This document shows positions 10,981 to 23,399 of a stretch of DNA of 55,841 nucleotides, in pieces. The stretch's first letter is position 1; each line of letters begins with the position of its first letter. This stretch comes from Lojkania enalia (Eukaryota; Ascomycota; Dothideomycetes; Pleosporales): contig ML986838.1 in NCBI GenBank assembly GCA_010094045.1, positions 1-55,841 on the forward strand. The letters are read 5' to 3'. Under the pieces are notes generated by a model. It saw only the letters and a program-made list of their open reading frames with translations. It was not told the DNA's origin and searched no databases. The position numbers and the translations under genes are program-made.

Positions 10981-12009
10981 CACTAGTTCGGAAGGGAATT
11001 AGGGCTGTTATAGATAGGTTCCAGTATAAAGAAATTTCTTTAAGAAGGTATTTACTGGTAAAAGCTAATATACGTAGTTACCTATAGAGATACGTTTATT
11101 AACGTAATATTAAGTAAGGTTTTTTTTGTAGTAAATATAATTAACCTATATATTAGCTAGTAACTACTATTATAACGGTTTATTAATATTGCAATTTCGT
11201 CGCGTATAGTAATAAGTATTTACCAGCTTTAGTATATTACGAGGTTGTTATTAACTAAGCTTCCTTAACTAAATAACAACTTCTACTCTATACGTATTAT
11301 TACGTATCTCTAGAACCGTTAATTATTAAAGTATTACTAATACCTCTTAGAAAAAATTAATTAATATACTACTCTACCTACCTTCTAAAGCCTCTTTAAA
11401 GGCTTTCTAGGTTATCTACCTTTAAGTTATATATACGCTTACCCGCAGGTAGTATATAATATTTACCTTTTAGTCCCTAAGATTAAAAAAAATACAAGTA
11501 TTACACCTTATAAAATAAAAAGTATAACCCTATATAAATCGCATCTAATACTAGTAGGGTACTTACTACTAATATACTTATAGATCCCCTCCTATTATAA
11601 GGAGGAGTTTCTAGTCCTCTAGGGCCATCTTAAACTATAGGTAGCAGCCCGATACGTAGGAGATAAGGAGGATAAAAAGGTAGCCTTTAAGGCTGTTTTA
11701 AAGTCCGCTTATAGCCTAGCACTTATAGCCTAGGTTGTAAAGAGTTAAGAAGATAGCTTTTCTATAGCTAGTATCTAGGTAGCTTTATTCTACTAGAGTA
11801 CTAAGTTGCTCTATTAGGTTTTAGCCCTAGAGACTCTAATATCTAACCTTTAGGCTGATATTACAGCGTTTTTAGGCGGCTAAGAATAAAGTAGGAGAGG
11901 TTTAAGGGGAGTCTAGAGGGAAAGAAAGGAAAGGAGAGTAGAGGAGGAGAGGACTAGGGAGGTATCTAACAGCCTACTATTAGACCCTCTAGATTTTATA
12001 GAGGAGTAA
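10981..12009 (+). pseudogene. Antisense reading frame in the 3' region of element A (left copy)
   Basis: The frame starting at 10981 runs about 340 codons opposite to gag-pol. Positions 11401-11580 have no stop for 60 codons, while the other two plus frames there have five to seven. Later stops are nearly all TAG, as expected when TGG or CAG codons are hit by RIP. Protein-like stretches include VVYNIYLLVPKIKK, ARYVGDKEDKKVAFKAVL, and a strongly charged tail (RERKERRVEEERTRE) at about 11913-11970. The true start is not visible because ATG is itself a RIP target (ATG to ATA). The TAA at 12007-12009 is shared by three copies and may be the real stop. I do not recognise the family. Confidence 0.5.
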
Positions 12010-12049
12010 TTTCGGGCCTATACTTTAGTTTTTAAATCTACTACTTAAC

Positions 12050-12869
12050 TCTTATATATTATTATCTACTAGATAATTTATATTCTCTATACTATTTATA
12101 TATATTTTAATCTATTTAGTTAGAGCTTTTAGGGGTTCTAGCTAATTTAGATACTTATTATAAAAAGCTCTTAGCTTATAAGGCGAACCTATAAAATTTG
12201 AGGCTTTATACTAGACTAGGTTAGAATTATATCCTACCTATTTTATACAGTATTTAAGGGTCTTATAATATAGCTTACTAGCTAGTATTTTCTCAACCTC
12301 CTACTCTTCTACCCTCTTAATAGTGATAGTAGGTGGTTTCAGAGCTTCTTACCCTAGTAGAGGGTCCTAGGGGTTCTTATATAGTAGGTTTAGTACGAAG
12401 ATATTATATATTCTCAACTCTAGGGGTAGCTGTAGATAATATAAGTTTCTAACCTATTCTAGTACTTTAAAAGGGCCCTCCTATTAATCGGATAGCTTTT
12501 AGCTCGGTCTCTAAACCGTAAGATTCTTAGTATTTAGGTAGACTATATTACTAATCTACTAATTAATTAGTTGCTAGTAATAGTTAATAATAGATTATAT
12601 ACAATCCTAAGCCTTCTTAATATTAGCTTTTACAATTTCTTAGGCTATATATATATAAGTTACTAGAGCTAAAGCGTCCTTACAATTTAATTTATCTATT
12701 ATAGTAATAGGATTAATAGAATATTTCTAATCCTAACTCTAATAGGGCTTAAATCTATATAGGATCTAATATAGGGATATTTTAATAGTTATATAGGGTA
12801 GAGTTACTTATACTCGGTCGATTATAGGTAATAGAGAACTCTAGTTATTCTAGTAGAAGGATACGAAAG
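12050..12869 (-). pseudogene. RIPed integrase C-terminus and chromodomain of element A (left copy)
   Basis: Reverse complement of the A-family region at about 27440-28230, including the segment equivalent to FKVLEQVGNLYYLQLPLG and the following chromodomain. The frame is broken by RIP-type stops. Element B interrupts it at 12869. Confidence 0.7.
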
Positions 12870-14291
12870 TATTACAGGCATCTTTATAGGAACTCCTATA
12901 CTAGACCTAATTAAGATCTAGGACTTTATATAGCTAGAAGAATAAGACTAGTATAAGGTACGTAACGCGCTTAGTAGCTTAGCTAACTAAGCAACTAAGT
13001 ACACTTAGTAGCTTAGTTAACTAAGTAACTAATTAAGAAAATAATAAGGGGACTAAATTATATTTAACGACCTTACAATTTTAATCTTTATAGCCCTTTA
13101 TAGTTAATTTAAATATCCTTCACACACTCTACTTATATACTTCTATTATAAGCCTATAAGAATAATACACCTTACAGCACGTGATTACTCTTAGTTATTA
13201 CCCCGCCCTATACCCGGCCTATTAAAAGGGCTATTACACTTTAACTACCCTCGTAAGGCTAGAAGAAGTAAGACTAGTTAGACTACTCTGGTTATAAGGA
13301 AAGAGATACCTTCGGTAAGTAACGTAGGAAACTCACGCAAGCAGAATGTCGGGATTAGCTAGTAAAACCACCTTTTCGGAGGTAGATATAACAACTATAT
13401 TTATAAGAATGTAGAACGAATTAGCGTAATAATAGGAACAGCTAGTTCTAGCAGATAAATAGATAAGAAGCCTAAAGGAGACTTAGGATAGCCTTCTTAA
13501 AAGCTTTAAAGGAATATAAGAAATAGTTAATAGTAAATAAGGGATAGAACTTACGGGAATTATCTAAAAACTTAAATAAGTTAAAAGAGTATTATTAATA
13601 ATATATTACTAACAACGAATTAAACTAGTACTATTTAATAAATTTAACGGAACTAGATCTAAGCTTAAAGGATTCTTAGTAGTAGTAAGGATCTACATTA
13701 ATACCAACCTCGATATTATCTAATATAAGAATAAGAAAGTACTATTTATAGGAGTATATTTAACAGGTAAACTACTTAACTAGTTCCAGTCCTTCTTAAT
13801 AGATTTTAAGAACTATATAGAGAAATACTAGAAGAGCGAAACTAAGGTAATATTTACAAGCCTAATATACTTCTAATAGAAACTCGAACTAGCGTTTAGA
13901 AATATCAACGAAGTACGAGCAGTAGAAGATAGACTCTACGACCTAGTTTAACTAGGATCTATTACCTTGTATATATCGAGCTTTTAACAGCTCTTAAATA
14001 AAGTTACTTAAGATAACTATAGTATAATAGTAAAGTTCTGCAGAGGATTAAAAATAGAAATAAAAAGAGTAATAATATATATAGAGCAACCGCGGAACCT
14101 AGTATTATACTTCTAACTAGTAAAGAGAATCGACGACGAACTATACCAGTTTAAAAACAAGGAAAGATAAGCGTACTACTAAAGGGCACGCTTTTTAATA
14201 AGGGCTGCTAACGCGGGTAGACCTATAGATCTAAGCGCTATTAGGGAAAAGAAGCCTAAACTACAGGCGACTTAAGAAAAGAAGACTTAGA
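12229..14291. repeat. 2,063-bp segment, first copy, flanking N gap 1
   Basis: Repeated nearly perfectly at 14302-16364 on the other side of a 10-N gap. The one difference I found is C at 12669 versus T at 14742. It most likely represents two contig ends that overlap but were not merged. Confidence 0.9.
12870..13238 (+). repeat. 5' LTR of element B, 369 bp (first copy)
   Basis: It runs from tattacaggc to gggctattaca, a RIPed TGTTAC...GTTACA pair, with the same 369-bp length as the 3' LTR at 21448-21816. It contains two internal repeats around cttagtagcttag. A second copy at 14943-15311 belongs to the duplicated gap flank. Confidence 0.8.
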
Positions 14292-14301
14292 NNNNNNNNN
14301 N
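14292..14301. other. Assembly gap 1 (10 N)
   Basis: Ten N. The flanking sequences repeat each other (12229-14291 and 14302-16364), so the true gap size may be negative. Confidence 0.95.
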
Positions 14302-16364
14302 ATATCCTACCTATTTTATACAGTATTTAAGGGTCTTATAATATAGCTTACTAGCTAGTATTTTCTCAACCTCCTACTCTTCTACCCTCTTAATAGTGAT
14401 AGTAGGTGGTTTCAGAGCTTCTTACCCTAGTAGAGGGTCCTAGGGGTTCTTATATAGTAGGTTTAGTACGAAGATATTATATATTCTCAACTCTAGGGGT
14501 AGCTGTAGATAATATAAGTTTCTAACCTATTCTAGTACTTTAAAAGGGCCCTCCTATTAATCGGATAGCTTTTAGCTCGGTCTCTAAACCGTAAGATTCT
14601 TAGTATTTAGGTAGACTATATTACTAATCTACTAATTAATTAGTTGCTAGTAATAGTTAATAATAGATTATATACAATCCTAAGCCTTCTTAATATTAGC
14701 TTTTACAATTTCTTAGGCTATATATATATAAGTTACTAGAGTTAAAGCGTCCTTACAATTTAATTTATCTATTATAGTAATAGGATTAATAGAATATTTC
14801 TAATCCTAACTCTAATAGGGCTTAAATCTATATAGGATCTAATATAGGGATATTTTAATAGTTATATAGGGTAGAGTTACTTATACTCGGTCGATTATAG
14901 GTAATAGAGAACTCTAGTTATTCTAGTAGAAGGATACGAAAGTATTACAGGCATCTTTATAGGAACTCCTATACTAGACCTAATTAAGATCTAGGACTTT
15001 ATATAGCTAGAAGAATAAGACTAGTATAAGGTACGTAACGCGCTTAGTAGCTTAGCTAACTAAGCAACTAAGTACACTTAGTAGCTTAGTTAACTAAGTA
15101 ACTAATTAAGAAAATAATAAGGGGACTAAATTATATTTAACGACCTTACAATTTTAATCTTTATAGCCCTTTATAGTTAATTTAAATATCCTTCACACAC
15201 TCTACTTATATACTTCTATTATAAGCCTATAAGAATAATACACCTTACAGCACGTGATTACTCTTAGTTATTACCCCGCCCTATACCCGGCCTATTAAAA
15301 GGGCTATTACACTTTAACTACCCTCGTAAGGCTAGAAGAAGTAAGACTAGTTAGACTACTCTGGTTATAAGGAAAGAGATACCTTCGGTAAGTAACGTAG
15401 GAAACTCACGCAAGCAGAATGTCGGGATTAGCTAGTAAAACCACCTTTTCGGAGGTAGATATAACAACTATATTTATAAGAATGTAGAACGAATTAGCGT
15501 AATAATAGGAACAGCTAGTTCTAGCAGATAAATAGATAAGAAGCCTAAAGGAGACTTAGGATAGCCTTCTTAAAAGCTTTAAAGGAATATAAGAAATAGT
15601 TAATAGTAAATAAGGGATAGAACTTACGGGAATTATCTAAAAACTTAAATAAGTTAAAAGAGTATTATTAATAATATATTACTAACAACGAATTAAACTA
15701 GTACTATTTAATAAATTTAACGGAACTAGATCTAAGCTTAAAGGATTCTTAGTAGTAGTAAGGATCTACATTAATACCAACCTCGATATTATCTAATATA
15801 AGAATAAGAAAGTACTATTTATAGGAGTATATTTAACAGGTAAACTACTTAACTAGTTCCAGTCCTTCTTAATAGATTTTAAGAACTATATAGAGAAATA
15901 CTAGAAGAGCGAAACTAAGGTAATATTTACAAGCCTAATATACTTCTAATAGAAACTCGAACTAGCGTTTAGAAATATCAACGAAGTACGAGCAGTAGAA
16001 GATAGACTCTACGACCTAGTTTAACTAGGATCTATTACCTTGTATATATCGAGCTTTTAACAGCTCTTAAATAAAGTTACTTAAGATAACTATAGTATAA
16101 TAGTAAAGTTCTGCAGAGGATTAAAAATAGAAATAAAAAGAGTAATAATATATATAGAGCAACCGCGGAACCTAGTATTATACTTCTAACTAGTAAAGAG
16201 AATCGACGACGAACTATACCAGTTTAAAAACAAGGAAAGATAAGCGTACTACTAAAGGGCACGCTTTTTAATAAGGGCTGCTAACGCGGGTAGACCTATA
16301 GATCTAAGCGCTATTAGGGAAAAGAAGCCTAAACTACAGGCGACTTAAGAAAAGAAGACTTAGA
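14302..16364. repeat. 2,063-bp segment, second copy, flanking N gap 1
   Basis: Near-identical to 12229-14291 at an offset of 2,073 bp. It contains a second copy of the A integrase/chromodomain piece, the B 5' LTR (14943-15311) and the B gag start (15419). After 16364 the sequence continues uniquely into the gag zinc knuckle. Confidence 0.9.
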
Positions 16365-19300
16365 AAAAAGATATTAAGTATTACAATTGTTAAAAACTAG
16401 GATATATAGTAAAGGAATATTAAAGTAAAAAGAAAGAAAAGAAAAACCAGCCTATAGAAGACAAACCGTAGGAAGCAGGCAAAGAAAAACTAGCCGTAAC
16501 TATAGAATATAGAACCTTATATTAGTCCTTCTATAACGAAGACGAGTGTTAAATATACCGGCAACTTAAAAAAACTATAGGATATTAGCTTTAGAAGAAA
16601 ATATAACTTATAGTAACGTAGAAACGTATAAAAAGATAGCTAGAAGAAGTTTAGGAAATATTAGATAAGGATAAAGAAATAAACACCCTATTACAAATAG
16701 AAGAAGTTATTACTAGAGTACTAACACCTAAACCAGTACCTAGAGTATATTCTATATACCGATAAGGAATAATCGAGTATAAATAGGGAACCCCAGCCCC
16801 TATAGCTACCCTATAAGAAGAACTACCTATAAGGTTCTATAATAAAAATAGACTAGAATAAAATATTATCGACGTTTACGAAGAATAGTAAAATACCTAC
16901 CCTAGAGAAATCTGCTTCTTATACTTCCAAAAATAGATAGAAACTATAAAAGTAGCAGAAAGGTACCTTAATATAATAGACTAGAATAAGGCTGTATATA
17001 TAGTATAGAAAGCAGTAGCCTTCTTATAAAGTAAAGTACCAGTAAAATACTGGGTACTAAAGGCATTACGATATAAATAAGAATAGGACTACTAAGTTAG
17101 AGAAGATAATAACTCTTATATAAACTAATACTATCTAGTATATTTCGAGATAGTATAGATATCGTATATTAAACGATAGTATAAGGCCTACTAAGGAAGA
17201 AAGGAAAGTATAGGTATATAGCTAAGACGACTAAACGAAAATAAAGTACTGGGAAACCCTATAAAGTAAGAAGCTATAATAGAATAGGAAGTTACTAAAT
17301 AAACCTAAAACTATATAGTACTCGAATTTAGACCTCTATTACCTAAAGTATATATTAGAAGAAGACTATAGTACAAATACCTAGAACGGAAATACCCGAA
17401 ATATATATCTATAAAAGAAGTAATAGCCTACTAGCTTAAGACAACTTAGTTATATAGAAATATAGGAGAACACCACCTTATAATACCCGGACGGTACTAT
17501 AGCTATAAAGTATATATACTTATTAATAGTAGAGTAATAAAAAATTTTATAGCTAGTAACTATATTACTAGAAAAGGAATATTTATAATACGACTAGAAT
17601 AATCTTATATAATTTAAACTATAGAAGAGAAAGATTTCTAGAAGAAAATTATATATACTATAGAACTAGGAAAGTTTAAAATTCTAGGAACAACCTAATA
17701 AGGATAAATATTCTAAATTATAGAGATTACCGACTATAATATTATCCTAGGAATCTTATAGTTGAGAAAAGAAAACCCTTAAATAAATTAGTAAACGGGA
17801 CGAATCATCCTTAAAAACTCTAGCTAATTAATTAAGGAACAACTCGCTATAATAGTAAAAGAAGTAGTAAAAGAATTATTCCTAATAGGAAACGTATTAT
17901 ATAATATACCTAAGGAATACTAACGTTTAATAAAACAGCTCTAAGAACTACTATAATACCTACCTAAATACGGAGAACATGATTATAAAATTAAACTATA
18001 ACTAGGAAAAGAACCTAGATATAGACTAATATACAGCCTAATACTAAGAGAAATAGAGGTTCTGGAATAGTATATAGACAAATACCTAAAGAAAGGAATA
18101 ATTAGAGAATTAAACTTACTAGTAGTATACCCTATACTCTTTGTAGATAAGAAAAGAATAACTAATCTATAAATATATGTTAATTATTACACTCTTAACA
18201 ATATTATAATTAAAGATTAATATCCTCTACCACTTATTCGTAATTTAAGAAACTAATTAAGAGAAGCTACTATCTTTATAAAATTAGATATCTAGAACGC
18301 GTACTATTAAATCTATATTAAAGAAGGAGACGAATAGAAGATAGTATTTAGAATAAAAAGGGGACTTTTTAAATATCTAATTATACTATTTAGACTTACT
18401 AACGTATCAGCCACCTTCTAAAAACAAATTAATAAGGTACTAAAACCCTACCTTAGATAATTCTATATAGTATATTTAGACGACGTTCTTATATATTTAA
18501 AAATAAAACAGGAATATAAAGAATATATTAAATAAGTACTACGCGTATTATAAGTAGTAAAACTATATCTTAAAGTAAGGAAATACGAATTCTATACTAC
18601 GAGAATAGACTACTTAGGATTTATTATCGAACTAGGATAACTATAAATAGACCTAAATAAATTAGTAGTAATTAGAGACTAGCTAACCCTAAAATTAGTT
18701 AAAGATATCTAATTCTTTATAGGATTTTGTAATTTCTGTCGAACCTTTATTAATAATTGGAGTAATATAACTACACCCCTAACTCAACTATTAAAGAAAG
18801 ATATTACCTTTATATAGGGAAACGAATAAGAAAAAGCCTTCTAAGAAGTTAAAAAACAATTTTAGTAAGAACTGGTACTAAAACTCTATAACCTAGAAAA
18901 GAAAGCTCTTATAAAAACCGACGTATTAGGAACGAGAATAGCTAGAATCCTTATATAAATCTATAATAGGAAACGATATCTAGTAGTATATTACTTATGA
19001 AAACTCATACTAGTAGAGATGAACTATAATATATACGACCAAAAACTTCTAGCTATTATAGTATACTTTAAAGAATAGCGTATATACCTATAAGGAGCGA
19101 AATAGTAAACCGAAGTCTATTATAATTATAAGAACCTTACTACCTTTCTTACTACTAAAACTCTTACCCCTAGATAGATTAGATAGTTATAAGAACTAGC
19201 TACATTTAACTTTAAGATTATCTATATTAGCAGAAAATAGAACTAAAGAGCAGACGTGCTAAGTAGACTACTAGAATATAAGTAAGAGAAAGGAACTACA

Positions 19301-20831
19301 GCTATACTACTAAGGAAATAATAAGATAGAAGTATAGTATATAATTACCTACAACTCGCAGTAATAACTATTACTAAAGAAGTAAGCTAGATAATACTAA
19401 TTAGATTAGTAATAGACGGGATACCCGAAGAACTCTAAGAATAAGAACTAGAATAAATAGATAGACTACTATACGTCTATAATTAAATCTATATACCAGT
19501 TAAAGTTAGAAAAGAATTTATTAGGTAATTCTATAAAGCCCCTACCTACAGATACTAAGGAACTAAAAAAACGCTAGAACGAATCCTTAGAGGATTCTAC
19601 TTTTCTAAAATAAGAGAATAGGTAAAGAATATATTACGGGAATATATAGACTATTAATAGAATAAACCTAGTAGATATATACCCTATAAACTATTATAAA
19701 ACCTAAAAACACCTACTAAACTATAGACGGAAATTACTATAAACTTTATCGTTAAGTTATTAAAGTTAAAAAACCACCCTAAGAGAGAAGTATATAACTC
19801 TATTATAATAATTGTAGATAGACTTATAAAATACACCTACTTTATCTCCTATAATAAAGTATTATTAGTAGAATAAGTTATAAATATCTTTCTAAAATAG
19901 ATCGTAGTATAATATAGAATACCCTAGAAAATAATTATAAACTAAGATACTAAGTTTACCTTAAAGTTTTAGTAAATAATTATAAACTTATTAGGAATTA
20001 AATATAAAATATCTATAGTATTTTACCTATAGATAGATAGATAGATAGAATAAATAAACTAAATAGTAGAGTAAAACCTATAGTTCTACCTTAACTATAG
20101 ATAAAATAATTAAATAATACTACTACTAATAGCGTAACTCGCGTATAATAGTACTATATATAGTATAACCGGAGTATTACTATTTATAGTAAACTATAGG
20201 TATAAACTAAAAATATATAACACTCTAATTAAAGTAGTATTATAGGTACCCTAAGTATAAAAACGAGTTGAGATTATTTAATAGACGTAAGACTTACTAA
20301 AAAAAGATTTCTAGTTCCTATAATATACTATAAAGAAATACTATAATAAGAAATATAAATAACTACCTTACTTTAAGAAGGGGGAAAAAGTTTAGCTGCT
20401 AAGACGAAATATTTAAAGTAAACAACTAAACAGTAAACTAGACTATATTAAAATTAGACTATATAAGATTAAAGAATAGATATTACCTATAAACTATCGA
20501 CTTAAATTACCTACAACTATAAAAATCCACCTAATCTTCTATATTATACTTATAGAAAAGGTACCTTAGGATGCTAAACTAGTAGTATATAATATAGACA
20601 TGTACGGAGAAGACCGGGAATAGAAAGTTAAGAGAATAATAAAGTATAAAATATAGAATAGTAAATAGTACTATCTAATAAAATAGTTAGGAATAGATAA
20701 ATACGGGAATCTATAGAATAATACCTAGGAACTAGAAGAAAACCTTAGCCCTACAGCGTTATAGGTATATTATAAAAACTAAATTTACGAAGAAAACCTA
20801 GAAATAGAGTAGTAGGATTAAATAATATTAG

Positions 20832-21105
20832 CTATATTATAGGAGGCGACTCTACCTTAAGAAGGAAACCCGCCTCGCGATCTGCCTCTTCCTCTTCTTT
20901 AAGTTACTCCTACGTACGTTTATAACCCTCTACCTATCTATACTTTACTTGTTTACAAATTTTACGAAGACGCTAGATTCTTATATAAGTTACTGCTACC
21001 TTATTAAGAAGTTGTTCTAACTCTTCCTAGGCTAGATAGATCTCCTCTTCTAACTTTATAACTTTAGTATTCCGCTTTACTACTAGGAAGAGTCAGGAAT
21101 AAACT
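20832..21105 (-). pseudogene. Antisense coiled-coil-like frame in the 3' region of element B
   Basis: On the minus strand, between the chromodomain and the 3' LTR, a frame is coherent for about 75-90 codons, ending at a TAG at 20832-20834. It reads as a charged helical protein (KLEEEIYLA, EELEQLLNKVAVTYIRI, KEEEEADREAGF). The interruptions are four TAG and one TAA, all reachable from Trp or Gln codons by RIP. Further upstream the frame is less clear and may shift. It occupies the same relative position as the antisense frames of A and C. Confidence 0.45.
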
Positions 21106-21447
21106 AGTATTATAGGACTATAATATATAAGTAATTTAAGTATCGTAATCTATATTATATAATAAATATATACTAGTATAAAAGTACTCTAAATAATATA
21201 ATTTCTTAGATATTTCCTTCTTATCTACCTTATAAGTTAACCCCTTACGGGAATACCGGGAATAAGGTATAATCGTTTTACCTAAACAGTCTATATAATT
21301 AGTATAATAGTATCTACTTAAAGTTAAATTATAAAGGAGAGGTATTAGAAATATATATAGTTTCAGCGAAAACAGCGTATTAACCCTACTATATACTAGT
21401 TTAGAACGGGAAAACTCTTAGGCTAAGAGTTTAGAAGGGGAAGGTAG

Positions 21448-21816
21448 TATTACGGGTATCCTTATAGAAACCCCTATACTAGACCTAATTAAAATTTAGA
21501 ACTCTATATAGCTAGAAGAATAAGACTAGTATAAGGTATATAACGCGCTTAGTAGTTTAGCTAACTAAGTAATTAAGTGCACTTAATAGTTTAGTTAACT
21601 AAGTAACTAAGTAAGAAAATAATAAGGGGACTAAATTATATTTAACAACTTTACAACTCTAATCTTTATAGCCCTTTATAGTTAATTTAAATATCCTTCG
21701 CACACTCTACTTATATACTTCTATTATAAGTCTATAAGAATAATATACCTTATAGTACGTAATTACTCTTAGTTATTATCCCGCCCTACACCCGGCCTAT
21801 TAGAAGGGCTATTACA
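21448..21816 (+). repeat. 3' LTR of element B, 369 bp
   Basis: Same length and order as 12870-13238, with RIP-type differences. It starts directly after a polypurine tract and ends ggctattaca. The following gtata does not match the left flank gaaag. Confidence 0.85.
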
Positions 21817-22434
21817 GTATACTATACGATTAGAAAATTTTAGTCTCTAAGAATGGCTGGACAAATAATACGCTTAGTTTTAAATAGTTAAAGTACTTTA
21901 ATAAGTATATAAAAATACGTTAAATAGAGTTATATAGGCTACTTATTTTAGATAGCTATAAAAGCTACCTTAACTAAGAATTTAAAGATTACTACCTTAT
22001 ATAAAAGATTCTAACGCTTTATATACTTTCTTATTTATTATATATACTTTAGCCTCTTAATATAGTTTACTTCTTACTATTAAAGCTAAAGTATTTATAG
22101 TATATATAAAACTTAGCGCGCCAACACGTCTACTATATTAATAAAAAAAGCTTTCTTCTAGCCTTTAAAAACGCGTTTTTTAACGTATTTATATATAAAA
22201 ACTATTAAAAGGCCTTTAAAGTAATAAGAATTATTCCTCTAAATATATAGGTTATATTAGATCGCCTTAATATATAACTATATACCCTACTAGAACTACT
22301 TTTATAAGAAGACTTTTAATAGTTTAAAACTCTAAGTAATATATATAAATTTAAGTTACAATTAATACTTATACGAAAGTCTTTTATATAATTACTAAAA
22401 GAAGTATAAAAAGGATTCTTATAGTTTATAAAAG
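21817..22434 (+). mobile_element. pogo/Fot1-type transposon fragment 2, left part
   Basis: A RIPed DDE-type transposase piece in plus orientation. It shows GWTNNTLSFK*LKYFNKY near 21854-21905, then LLILDSYKSY near 21935-21970 (second catalytic Asp in the family motif LDGHxSH, histidines turned to Tyr), and YILQPLNIVYF near 22035-22070 (family HLLQPLD). The N-terminal half is missing and the fragment abuts the B LTR. Element A interrupts it at 22434; it resumes at 30937. Confidence 0.65.
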
Positions 22435-22714
22435 TATAATAATGTAAAGAAATCGTTCTATAAAAAGCTTTATATATAACCTTATCCTAAAGCTTTTCGC
22501 TTATCTTATCCTACCCCCAGTTCTACCCCTTTTTCCCTTCTGTATATAGTTGTATACTCCCTTATAAGTAGCTTAGTAGTTTTTCTATATTCTTTTATAT
22601 AAGGCCTATAGGTGTTAATAGAATTCTTAGGTCCCTAATCCCCTATATACTCCTATATACCTTTAAGTAGATTTATACTATATTTGGACCTATTATCTTA
22701 CCTGCGCTATTATA
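22435..22714 (+). repeat. 5' LTR of full-length element A, 280 bp
   Basis: It starts tataataatg (RIPed TGTAATGATG) and ends gctattata. The preceding aaaag (22430-22434) matches aaaag at 30932-30936 after the 3' LTR, giving a perfect 5-bp target-site duplication. Confidence 0.9.
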
Positions 22715-23399
22715 TTATATAGAAGAATTTAATACTACTAATAACAGCCTCTTTAATAATATCGCATCGATTATTTATTTAAATACGTCTAAGTCTAAGA
22801 TATACCTAATTTAGTTTAGGTTATAATACTTATATACTATTATATCAAATTATTTAGTTATCTAGATAGAATCTTAAAGACCTTCTATTAACCGAAGCCT
22901 TTAAATTTAGAACTTCCTATCTCCTACGATTAGGATTGCCTTTAAAAAAGCCGCGTAGAGTACGCCTAGGTAGAAACTCGGAGACTACTAATAATCTATT
23001 AGAATCGGAGGTAACCGCTGATATCTAACTATAATTCACCTTCTAATTCCTATACTAGAACTAATATACGCGTAAGTTATAGTAAGAGTAAGTTTCTATC
23101 TACGCGTGTAGAACAACTATTACCTCCTATAAGGGGCCCTACAACAGGCGGACCCCTCTCTATAGGGCCTATAATAAAGAACCTATCTAATTCGGAGGGA
23201 AATTAGAGTAAATAAACCCTTAAGAAATAAATTGCAATTTTATAAGAGGAGATTATATACTTAATACAATAGAAAACTATTAGTCCTAATTAACCTCTAT
23301 AAACTACCGAATTAGAACTAATAATATACTAAGAAACTTTTACGACTCCTCTAGTAAGAAACCTCTTAGCTACTTTTAAGCTTTTTTAAGCCTACCTTA

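Larger units (their letters stand above)
10666..12869 (-). mobile_element. Gypsy chromovirus element A, left truncated copy
   Basis: Contents from left to right: 3' LTR, polypurine tract, a 1-kb region with an antisense frame on plus, then chromodomain and the C-terminal part of integrase on minus. The copy stops at 12869, where the LTR of element B begins. Comparison with the intact A copy (27420-28200) shows the interruption lies within integrase. The rest of this A copy is not found on the far side of B, so a later rearrangement must have removed it. Confidence 0.8.
13346..20820 (+). pseudogene. RIPed gag-pol of element B
   Basis: The polyprotein makes the particle, protease, reverse transcriptase, RNase H, integrase and a chromodomain. 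The zinc knuckle at 16379-16420 keeps C-x2-C-x4-H-x4-C spacing, but three of four ligands read Tyr, the result expected from TGY-to-TAY and CAY-to-TAY changes. The RT active site YLDD (18473-18484) and the integrase motif INQDTKFT (near 19940) are still readable. Stops occur roughly every 10-20 codons. The N gap and the repeated segment (14292-16364) fall inside gag. Confidence 0.75.
12870..21816 (+). mobile_element. Gypsy chromovirus element B, full set of domains, RIPed
   Basis: Plus orientation with two 369-bp LTRs. Order: gag (start ATG at 13346, duplicate at 15419), zinc knuckle 16379-16420, protease at about 17480-17800, RT with YLDD at 18473-18484, RNase H at about 18880-19300, integrase at about 19490-20260, chromodomain at about 20640-20790, an antisense frame, then a polypurine tract (AGAAGGGGAAGGTAG) directly before the 3' LTR. 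The length includes a 2.07-kb duplication around an N gap, so the real element is about 6.9 kb. The 5-bp flanks differ (gaaag left, gtata right), and the left flank is element A while the right is pogo. The two ends therefore may not come from one clean insertion. Confidence 0.8.

Noticed and set aside
12960..13035. Inverted-looking cttagtagcttag repeats as a separate MITE
   Set aside because: They lie within the 369-bp B LTR and recur in both LTR copies, so they are part of the LTR.
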